Positions 46,501 through 58,500 of a DNA stretch of 64,000 nt are shown piece after piece. A model generated the notes under the pieces. It searched no databases. It saw only the letters and a list, made by a program, of their open reading frames with translations, and was not told the origin of the DNA. The position numbers and the translations under genes were made by a program. Position 1 is the first letter of the stretch. Every line of letters starts with the position of its first letter. The stretch covers positions 21,313,674-21,377,673 of the forward strand of contig NC_092700.1 of assembly GCF_964275005.1 (NCBI RefSeq). Reading direction: 5' to 3'. Source of the stretch: Diadema setosum. Lineage: Eukaryota > Echinodermata > Echinoidea > Diadematoida > Diadematidae.

Positions 46501-49500
46501 CATGACTTTAAGGGTTGTGCATATTGTCATAGTTTTCATGTCTTGAGGCAAGAGACCAAAATGAACTGAAGTATTCAGATATCATCTGTTAGAAGTTAAT
46601 AGCCATAAACAGTGAATGCTATGCTTGAGGCTCCATTTCTTTGTGCCCCAATAACTCTATGGCAGTTGAAGAGGCAAGCTTTGCAAGGTACTTTATTCAT
46701 TAGCATCTTTCTCATTCCCAGATTCTGAGGATCCAGTTATCAGTGGCTGCCCCAGCGACCAGTCCGTAGCTGTTGGTGCTGGTAACTCTACAGCAGTGGT
46801 GACATGGACGCCTCCTACCGCCTCTGATAATGCGGGATCAGTCAACCTAACATCCACTAATGAACCTGGAGACGGCTTCCCCATTGGAACGACCAATGTG
46901 ACATACACTGCTACGGATACTGCTGGGAATTTGGTGACCTGTGTCTTTGCTGTCATCGTAATGGGTATGTGGTGCAGTGATAGCATTTTCAGAGTTTGTT
47001 ATCACAAAATCTTATTAATAGCAGGGATAGTGGAAAAATATGAGCAGTTAGAGGTACCCTTGTCCTCCCTTCTTTTGTTCTCCGAGTCTGCTAATAGAGA
47101 TACTGGCTTAAAATCTGATTCAGTTCTTGTGAGCTTGATACCAATTTCTCATTCTTGATTTAGATTTTAGGAGACATGTAATACCTATACTATCTTTTTT
47201 TCATTCCTTTTCTTCTTATGTGTGTCTGCTACATGTGGTAAAAACCCTTTTAAACTTCACAAGAACTGCAAATAGAAAGATGTCACAGAGTATTTTGCTA
47301 CAAGTATAACTGAATCCTCTTTAGTCTGCAGTAAATGGACGGATATTCCTGTTGCTGAATGATGTTATCACACACCGGCAGCAGCACTAAAAGACTCATA
47401 TGGAATATTTCTTTTTAAAAGGTTTTGCAGATTTTGGTGGACATGAAATGGTATAAACTTTGTATCTGACAATGGTAGCAGGGACAGCCAGCCATTCTTT
47501 TTATGGGTCGTTTGTAGCCAAGTGATGATATTTGCTCTGGTTTATTACCAATAATAGAATCTCACCCATGACCTTAGTGTGTCTGATAAACCCATTTATA
47601 AAATTTGCAAAGTCGGGCACAGGAGTGCTTCTGAAGTGCTTCAAATTATGCCCCATTGGGTTTGTTCATACCGAGAGTCACTTCCTGCCAAGACCACCCA
47701 CAAAGTGGGTGAGAGGGGCGTAATTATCATGGTAACCTGCACAAGTGTGCAGATTTCAAATACATACTGAAGTATACTGTATGCCCAGCATGTGTGGCAT
47801 ACCGTATCTGGAGTGCTTTAAACGTTGGCACTTCAGGAGCAGTCCTGATCCCAGCCTCGGAGAGGACATACCTTTTGAGCACTTTGGGATCAGATTGTCT
47901 GTTTTCTTATAGAATTTGAAGCACTTTAGTACCACTCCACTAGCACTCTAAATGCCCTGTAGATTTGGAGTGTGAGCCAATTTGTTTGTACATCATGTGT
48001 CATAAAACTGTGCTCTTTCCCTGCAAACAGACAATGAAAACCCTGTGATTACTGGCTGTCCAAGTGACATCAATGCCACCACTGACACTGGAAATGCCAC
48101 TGCCCGGGTCTCATGGTCAGAGCCTTCGGCCACCGACAACTCGGGCTCACAGACTCTGACTCCAGACTTCGGTAGTGGCAGCGCCTTCCCAATCGGTAAC
48201 ACGATAGTCACCTACACATCCACAGATTCTTCTGGAAACACAGACACTTGCACCTTTGTAATCTCTGTAACAGGTGAGGTTTGCTTACACATGATACTGC
48301 TCAAGCTGGGCCCTTGTTGGGGTGGCATGACTGACTTGTTCAAAGAAAAATCTTAATGTCAGCATTATTTTTTCTTTTGTTCTTCTGGAAGTACCTTTTT
48401 TGCTGGTTATTTATAATATTCTTTTGGAAAAGATGCAGGCAGATACTGCAGAGCACAAAACTTTTGTGAGTCTTTTGCATGAATGAAGCAACTTGCCTAT
48501 CAAGCTCCGCAACAGGAAGTGGTTATTTAATATCTCTCAATATGAAGGCAACTCTTACGATACTTGTGACTTTGATTGAAATACATTTCCTTGTTCTGAT
48601 AAAAAGAAGGCTGAAGCTGTGTCGCTTTGCATTGAAATATACACACTTGTATGTTACCAGGAGTGTGTTTCATAAAGCTGTTCGTAAAGTTACGAACAAC
48701 TTACAAGCGACTGATGATCAGTTCTTATGCTGAATTATGGAAATTCTGACAACTATAGCACATCAGAACTGATCACCAGTCCGTAACTTTACGAACAGCT
48801 CTATGAAACAGGGCCCAGATATATGTTTATTTAAATCTGTTCCTGTGTTGTGCCCTAGTAGTGATTAATAGTTAGGTGAAGTATATCCAATGAGTTATCA
48901 TCCTTTTTGTCTCGCCCACCGGAGGTGAAGGCGAGACTAAGGGATCCAAATATCGTCCGTCCATCGTCCGTCCATCGTCCGTCCATTGTTCGTCACAAAT
49001 GTTAAAGTTTACCTGCAAGACTCTCTTATGATGCATAACTTGGCAACTGTTACAGCAATGGCAGCCAAACTTGGGTGATAGAAGCACTAGGGGTATCTTC
49101 ATGTTATGGTGTTGTCGGAGGTCATGTGATGATTTCAAAGGTCATTTGAGGTCATATATTAAAGAGTATGTGCAAGACTCTCTTTTCTATGTTAAAGTTT
49201 ACCTGCAAGACTCTCTTTTGACAAATAACTTCACATATTAAAGTTGCTTGGATTACAACCTCACTTGGGTCATAGATGCACTGGGGGTACCTTCATGTTA
49301 TGGTGCCGTTGGAGGTCACAAGATAAAGTCAAAGGTCATTTGAGGTCATCTGTACGTTAAAGTTTACTTGCAAGACTCTCTTATCACACGTAACTCGACA
49401 CATGTTGCTACAATGGCAATCAAACTTGGGTGATGGATGTACTGGGGGTACCTTCATGTTATGGTGCCGTAAGAGGTCACATGATAAGGTCAAAGGTCAT

Positions 49501-52500
49501 TTGAGGTCATACGTTAAAGTTTACTTGCAAGACTCTCTTATCACACATAACTCAGCACATGTTGCTACAATGGCAATCAAACTTGGGTGATGGTAGATGT
49601 CTCTTGGGAAGTTGAAGGTAACCACAAGGTCAAAGGTCACAGACGGGTCAACGAACTTTTAGGGCCCAATGTTAAATGTTTAGGGCGCATTTCGTTTATG
49701 GCTCATAACGTTTGATCCCTTTGTCCGTTTGTGACCAAACTTGGATGGAAGATGTCTCTTGGGGAGGTGAAGGTCGTCACAAGGTCAAAGGTGACAGACA
49801 GGGGTCAACAAACTTTTAGGGCCCAATGTTATGTTTTTAGGGTGTGTTTTGATTGTGGCTCATAACTTTTGATCCCTATGTCCGTTTGTGACCAAACTTG
49901 GATGGTACATGTCCCTTGGGGAGTTAAAGGTCATCACAAGGTCAAAGGTCACAGAAAGGGGTCAACAAATTTTTAGGGCCCAATGTTATGTTTTTATTGC
50001 ACGTTTCGATTATGGCTCATTACTTTTGATCCTTTTTCCGTTTGTGACCAGACTTGGATGGTAAATGTCCCTTGGGGTGTTGAAGGTCACCATAGGGTCA
50101 AAGTTCATAAGCAGGTCAATTAACTTCTGGGAGTTATAAAAAAATATTAATTCCTTGTACGCGAATGGGCGAGACACAATTTGGCACTTGCCTTGGTTTT
50201 TTTTTTTGTGCAACAGATGATGAGAACCCTGTCTTTGCAAGCTGCCCTGGGGACATCCTTACAAACACCACCGCTGGACTGCTTGTAGCAGAAGTGACAT
50301 GGACTGTCCCCAATGCCACAGACAACTCAGGACCAGTAACAGTGAATCAGACTGCTGGACTTTCTCCCGGAAGTAACTTCACTGTTGGTTCTACACTGGT
50401 GACTTACACTGTCACTGATCCCTCAGGGAACAGCGCCTCCTGTTCTTTCTATGTCAATGTTACCGGTGAGTTACCTGTATGAAAGAAGCTACATGTACAC
50501 GTAGAGTTCATCTATGCAGTACAAGTGTGGATAAAAATGATACAAACAGAATATCCTCATGTATCAGACTTTCCATGAAAGTGCTTCCTGATTTCTTTTT
50601 TCTATGTTAGTGTATACTTGACACAAGTAAGTTTCCTGGTAGTTTGATGAGCCTATTTAACCCTTTGAAGACTAGTCCCAAGTATACTCAGTAAAGTGTC
50701 TATAGATGTGAAGCATTTGTGACCCGCTACAACAAAAAGGTCCTAAAGTCGCGCACGGTCGAAGCCGTGAAAACCGAGTTTATCATAATTGGTCAAAACT
50801 TACTATTTTCTGATTTTGACATATTATTGGAGTCTGACATGTCTTCTATCATCTGTCGAAATTTTGAAGCAAAATGATGAAAGGAAAGACCAAAAAATAG
50901 CATTTTTCTGGGCCATGTTTTTGGCGTTTTAACCAAACAAAAACCGGTTCGAAAATTTGGATGGAGCGCCACAGATAGGCTCCGCCCCTAACAACGACCG
51001 GAGTGATCTCATTGGTCAGTTTGCTGCTTGCCGCTAACCGAAGCGTGAAGCTCGCACACTGCCAAGTCGACTGGTACGTGCGGGCGGGGTGCGCTATGCC
51101 CAGCCGCTTCTCCTGGCATCCTGGCCACTGATTGGTCGGTGAGGAGACCGCCGACGCTGTGCTTGAATGAGCATTTCGGGGGTTGCTAGGGTTTACCTTC
51201 TATTGTCCGGAGGTGAAAACTGACTTGCGTGTACCTTGATCGCGATTGCGTCGCAAGGAAAACTTTTAGGGCGCTTTTCTCGAAACAGTGATTTCCCATA
51301 CGTCTCGACATGCTCCCTTTTAAACATCGATATCTCTGCAGCCGATTATTTTCATAAGATGTGTTATATATCAATTTAAAGCAGAACGATTAGGGAATTT
51401 TGTCACGCAATTTTTAAATAATCGACCTCACCCGACTTTAGGATCATTTTGTTGTAGCGGGTCACATTTTTTATAGCAAAATTATTACATCCCCATTGGG
51501 TTAGTAGTATTCAAGTAAGTAGAAGTCCCACCTAAGCCAACTGGTGTCCAACAATGAACCTTGCATTTGATCCTTTGACAAATACAAAGCACTTCCCAAA
51601 ACCCATCTGTCTGTATTGTCCATTAGAATTCTAATTTTGAGTAGTGCATGAAGCAAATGAAGCATTATCCACATTCAAGCACTGTCCACTTAATCCATTT
51701 TTTGGGGTATTTCATGTTGTTATGCCTAATGCATCAGTCCTCAGAGGAGTGGATGTGGAATTCTGCCTCGAAGGCATCTGCATTGGGAATGTTCACACAG
51801 GCTAAATTCTCAAAGGTACTCTAAATCACATCCACAGTTCAGATTTAGTCTGTAGACCAAAACAAGTGCAAGATGGGTATACAATGTAGTTTGCACATGG
51901 TAATGTCAGCTTGCTTCAATGCTGTATACGCCATATATTTAGCGAGTCTAAATTTTGGCGAATTGGAACTTCCCAACGATTTCGCAAGTAGTTACATTCG
52001 TGATCGTGGAGTCGTGTACCGAATGCAAAAATGTATACACGTACATGTATGTCACATTCATAGCATGATCAGAGTCAATATTTTTGCGTGTCTTTAATTT
52101 CATGAAAAGCACTTGACTGGCGAAATTCGTGAAAAGCATCTGACTGGCGAAATTTGCGAAAATAAAAACCTTGCAAAATATATGTCATATACAGTTTTTG
52201 AAAAATCTGTTGCTGTACGTGATACATGTACATTGTATATTATGTACAGGCTGTATGTCTACATCTGTGATTTTCAACCTTTTTCCACCCAATGCCCACT
52301 TTTGCTCCTACTATTGTTTGTTTGTTTGTTTGTGAAGCCCAGTTAGACAAGATATTAGTGTCTTTTTATTTTATTTTAGCTGACTTTGTGGCCCATTGGC
52401 TGAGAAGCACAGGTCTGCATGTGTACACAATCAAAATTTGCATATTAAGAGCTACATTTTGTAGCATTAAACTACATTTGTGGTTTTCATCCAGTGAGGC

Positions 52501-55500
52501 ATTCTAAAAATTGAGTCAGGCTGCATCTGTGGGATTTTTATATTGGTACTGCATAGATCTGAATAAAGATGCAAATTGTACTTTGAATGCATACTGTATA
52601 CGCTGAGTATTTTGTGAGGTTTTTATTCTTTGTGAATTTCGGGAGTCACATGGTATTCGCGAAATTAAAGACACTCGAAAATATTGACTCAATGTGCATG
52701 AGACGTATGCATGTACTCTTCTCCATTCAGTACACGACTCCATGATGGCGAATTCAATCACTCGCGAAATTGTCGGGAATTCCCAATTCGCGAAAAGTTA
52801 GACTCACGAAATATATGGCGTATACAGTATTTCATCTTTTGAATGGTAGTCATTGTAAGGTCAATCTCTGGTGTATCTGTAGTAAAAAGAAGAAAGATAC
52901 AAACAAACATGGCAATGACAACTGATTAACAATAGTTCCAATCCCACCTGAGTATGTACATGTGCAACGTATGCCTATGACTTTTATCATGGCTATTACT
53001 CAAATGCTGAATAGTTGATGTTTATGATGGCCAGTACAATGTACATCACTCAGCTGCAATAACCATTGTCAGTGTCATTGTCAATGTACATCAATCAGCT
53101 GCAATAAAAATGACTCAACACAAGAATCATCAATTTTAATAAGCATGTTCCCATGGATATTTTCTAGTAAGGGTACATGCTAGGTATAAGGGCTGGTTGT
53201 TCTTGATAATCTTTTCTTCATACTTGATAATCTTCATATACATGTATATCAATATCCTTTTGTCATATTTTAGATGGCTAGTTTGGGATCACTGTTCCTG
53301 GTGCTTAAACAAAAATGAAAAGTTTCCCATGAGCAGAGTATGCTTTGGCTTGGTATTCATTGGAATGAGCTGCACCCACAAGGGAAAGTGACAAGAAAGC
53401 AAGCATGTGTTATGGATGTAACATCATTGAATCTGTGGTATTACTGTAATTAAAAAACAAAACAAAGCAAACAACAATTACAACAAACCAACAATCAAAC
53501 ATTAGGCCTAATCTTAAGATTAGCATGGAGCCTGTGTTTTATATATATATGCCATTTCAGTATGCAGTAATTGACAGTAAGTAAAAAAAAACCCCAAAAA
53601 CTAATTTTCTCCCCCAATTTTCTGACACAGATGCAGAGAATCCCATGTTCACATTTTGTCCGAGCGACCAGACCGTTGGGACTGACTTCAGGTTAAACTC
53701 AACCACAGTCAACTGGACTGAGCCAGTGGTCAGTGACAATGATGTGTATACTGTCAGTTCCGACTACTCATCTGGTTCAGTCTTCTATGTTGGATCCACG
53801 CTGGTGACCTACATGGCTGTTGACTCTTCTAGCAACACTGAAACATGCTCCTTCACAATCACCGTGGAGGGTAAGTTGAAAACAATACAGGTTAGGAGAA
53901 ATGACAAATTTGAAGTTGCGTGTATTGAACAAAAATGTATCATTTTGTATTGTACCTTGCTGTAATATGAAATACATTCTTTGATAACTTGTGCTTGTTT
54001 CTTACAGACCAAGAGGCCCCATACTTTAATGGCACCTGCCCATCTTCCAGAAGTGCCCAGACAGCAAGAGTACAAAATTATCGAACTCGTACATGGCCAG
54101 CGCCTACAGTATTAGACAATGTGGATGAGTCTCAAGACATCAATATCACTTCATCTCATTCTTCCGGTGACCAGTTCTACGTGGGAACGACAACTGTTTT
54201 TATCAATGCCACTGACCAGGCAGGCAATGTGGCTGTGTGTAGCTTCACAATAACAATTAGAGGTAAGATATGCCTTGTTTTCTTTTCCCTTTTTCCATTT
54301 TTTGTATGACCTCTATTGTGAATGAATGGCCTTGAAGAGTGTATTCACTGAGAAAAAAATAAATGCTCCAAATCTGATATATAATGATTGTTTAAAATCC
54401 ACAGTCTCCTCTCTCATGATGTATTTGACATTGCTTGTGTGAAGAATATGGTTCCCATTTAAGTTAACATTTTGAAATGAATTGCTTTGAGGTAGAAGAT
54501 CATGAATATTGTGATGTTGTTGGCAGATCTAACTGAACCAGTAGTGAGTGGTTGTCCATCCAACATCACCGTCATGACTGATGCTGGCCAGTCGTATGCC
54601 ACAGTCAACTGGACTGAGCCTGTCTTCACTGATGCTGTTGATGGTGTGGTCAACTCTACATCAACACACTCACCCCTTGACCAGTTCAACATTGGGTCTA
54701 CAAATGTCACCTATTCAGCTAGTGATGATGCTGGAAACACAGCTACATGTGTCATCACAGTGATTGTTTACGGTTAGTACTTTTCACATAAATCCTTTGG
54801 TGATAAGCAATCACAAAGGATGCGATAGATCTTTGTTTGTAGGCAATTACAGGCCTGACAGCTGTTAGTCCCCTCCAGAGTACTCACAATTTCAGATATG
54901 GTCAGTTTTACAGTAAAGGGTGTAACTTTGATGTGGCAAGGGTCAAAAATTAAAGTTGTGTTTCCATTTTTATCTTTGCCTTTATTTTATACAGGAATGT
55001 CTATATTTTCAATATTTTGTCATTCCAGAGCTTAATTCGTAGGCTAAATATGAAAAATGAAGTGACTATTATGGAATTTTAGATAAATTTAGGTAAAAAC
55101 AACAAGAATGTTTTGGTCACCCACAGCAACCAAATGAAGATAAATGGTGGAGGTAATGCAACTTTTCATTTGCTGTGAACATATATTTGAGATATCAAAA
55201 CACTTTTCCCCCAACAGATATTCGCTCTTGCAATTATTTGGATGTGAACTTCAAATTTCAAGGTAAAAATGGTACCTGACAAACTATTTTTAAGTTAAAA
55301 GAATGTTCTAGAAGCAAGAGCCACTCTAAACATAGCCCTAAATTATCTCTTGGTAACAAACATTTATCAACCCAAATCCCAAAGAAATTTGATTATTTTT
55401 GACAAAGTTGAAATTTTCAGACTTGTGAGTTTCGGAGGCTTCAGTTAACAAACTAGTGTGTTTCGGAGGCTTCAAAACTGCTAACACAAAGTTCTAGTCC

Positions 55501-58500
55501 TGTATTCACTTAAAATAATAAAACTACAGTAAGCAACTATCACTACATGCTAGAATAAGAACAAGGCATCAATAAAATGTGAATAACAGTATACAGATGT
55601 ACATTTTATGGCAGTGCATAATGTTTACCCTTCATACAAAATGTACTTATTATTACAAGGAAATTGGCTTCCACAAAAGTGAATAACAAACCGTGTACAC
55701 TTTGAGCAATGCTCAGTTCGAATTTATGACATTACATGAGGCAATATGATTCTAAAGGAAACTGCAGGTTTAGCAATAAAAGTACACTGATTAGGAACAT
55801 CTTTTTTTTTTGCGGCTTAAAGTTAGCAGCAACGCATGTTTCGGAGGCTTCATCACGACTGTTAACATGCAAAAATGGTCCATTTTAAGGTGATATGAAG
55901 TACATTAATGCAGCAGATTGTTTCCAAATAACTAACAATGTTGTAACATGTAAAATAGTATTTATTTGTATGCAGAAAAAAGACTTTCCAACATATATGT
56001 TAAGAGACAAAGAAAAATATTTTAAATCTTTATGCTCAGTTGTATACATACACTGTATTTGCATATCCATGACTTTGGCAATGCAGAACATGATTAGGCT
56101 ACTCACATGAACAGCTGTATGCATTTGTCAAACTTTTCATCATAATGCAGTAAGAATTACTTTCAATGAGTTAGAACTGTAGCTATAGACTTAATGCAAA
56201 GATTATGTTTGCTTGTTTTATAAGTGCAGTTTGTGGGATGTATATTGATATAAACCACCCATCATAATTGTTTTATATACATATGTACACAGTGTATGTG
56301 AAATCAATTTCAACTGTTGATGAGAAAGGGATAGAAAATAGACTATGTGATGGCATGACGGTTAGATTACAACATAGCATTGTAAAATATAGAAAGGGGA
56401 AAAAAGGTTTAACATTCTTTTTCATATGACCATGCCTGATATCCCCTACTATAGCTATCAAATGCAGTGATCATGGTCATAGAACAGCAATCTTAAACAC
56501 CAATCAGCCATTCCATGTAAGGGTCATCATCAAACTGTCATCATCAAAATGGAGTTGGAATAATCAATATATTGGTGATATTATCATGGAGCTCAATAGA
56601 AATTGAAATGGTCAAGATCCCAGTCATCTTTTTGAATCGCCTGTTGAAAAGATAAATATACATACCCTACCCATGACTGTGTACGAATTTGAATTTAAAA
56701 AAAAAAAATGTTGACCAAATGTATAGTTCCCTATAATATATGATAGTTAGAATTTTACTTTCTTTTTCTGTGGTATACAAGTCACCCCTGTTTCATATCA
56801 TTTTATTTTTCTTTTTTTTTAATTCTTCAAAGGCTTTTTTTTTTATAGTTATTTTATAAAATTCCAGTTTGTGTGACTCCTGTGACAGCTAGGAGGCCTG
56901 TTTTTGAAGGTACGCATTGAGAAATTGCTAACAGAACTTTTACTGTTTCTAAAAATGACAACCTTTTTAGCAAAAAATTAAAAAGCAGCAAATGTGTTTA
57001 AATATCTAAGTTTTTTAGAAACCCACAAGTTTGTTTTAAATAGTATATAAACCCACAGACTACAGTTTAAACCTTTGAATTTCAAAATAGTTAGGGGCTT
57101 GTAACTTTTTCCAGAAAAGCCAGGACTAAACAGATTATAAAGATTTCAATCATTTCAATATTGTTCTTCATGAACATAACTTCTCCAGTCACCCACCCAT
57201 GTAAACTACATGTACCCCATGGCAACAGGCTATTTATAAGTAGAGGTCTAGATGTCATTTATAAACAATCCTATCCCAACCATTACTGTCCATTTACTGC
57301 ACTGAGAACTACATCCGCAAACATGTCATAGAGTCTCACACATGTATGCGAAGAGATGTTTCGTAACACAAGTTACATTTTGTTTAATCAAAAATAGTCA
57401 AGTGGTCACTGCCAGCATGATAAAGTATGGAAAATAGGGTATAGTATCAAGATTGTGTTGCACCTTGCATGCCTCAGATCTGACATACAGATTGATATGA
57501 AAACCTGTCTGAATGAAGTAATCAAATGTCAAAATTCCAAAACAGTACCCTGTGATCCAAGTCACACCACAGAAATGATAATCTGCAAGATGTTAGCTAT
57601 TTTCAAATCCAATCACAAATTTATTGATTAATTATTTTCCTCCAAATAAGTATTGGAAATGAAAGCCAAAGAACTGTTAAGAAATGGAAAGCTGAAAAAG
57701 TCAAGATTTTAGTATGGCAAAAACAAATGCCATGTGAGTAACAATGGAATGGATATGTCAATGGGTTATAAATGGACATGTAAAAGATTGTGTTTCGAAA
57801 CTATTACACTCAGATGATAGTGAGTCGAAAGTGTAAAAATCCAAAAAGTATTTTCCACCATTTGCTCTGGATCATGCATAAAAGATACAACCTTAAATTC
57901 AAAAGTAATATATTTCTTAGTTAAGTGTATGCTTCCCTCTTGAATAACCATCTATTAAAGTCCTTGAATCTTCAGGACAGGAATAGTGTTCAGTTCTTTA
58001 AAAAAAAAAGAAAAAAGTGTATTTAACACTAAATAATCAAGTAATTGTTTGGTCTTCATTATCAAAGTCTAACCAATCAAAAGAGTGATACAAATATGGT
58101 CACAACACTTCAACTTCTCTCAAGAGTAAAAATGAGTTATCCAACTTAAGAACATTGATGTATCCACAACTACTTGCTTTGTTGCACTACTGTTGCATGA
58201 TGTGGGCATGCACGCAAGCTGGAAGTCACTTTCATTACTCACAATATCTAGCCTGTTCCATTGTTTCAAAAGGAAACCTACAAAATAAATGCTTTTCATA
58301 CATTTAAACAACTATCTACACCTTGCTTGAGGAATCATTAAGTCTCATTCAGTCCAAACAGTTATTTGATAGACTTAGAATTACAAAATTGTAATCAAAA
58401 CATTCCATTTACATGCTGTTAACATAAAATGAAGCCTCCGAAACATCTGGAAAATTAATCTGGTATGCCTTATGTTTTTATGAAAATCATGTATGTTATG

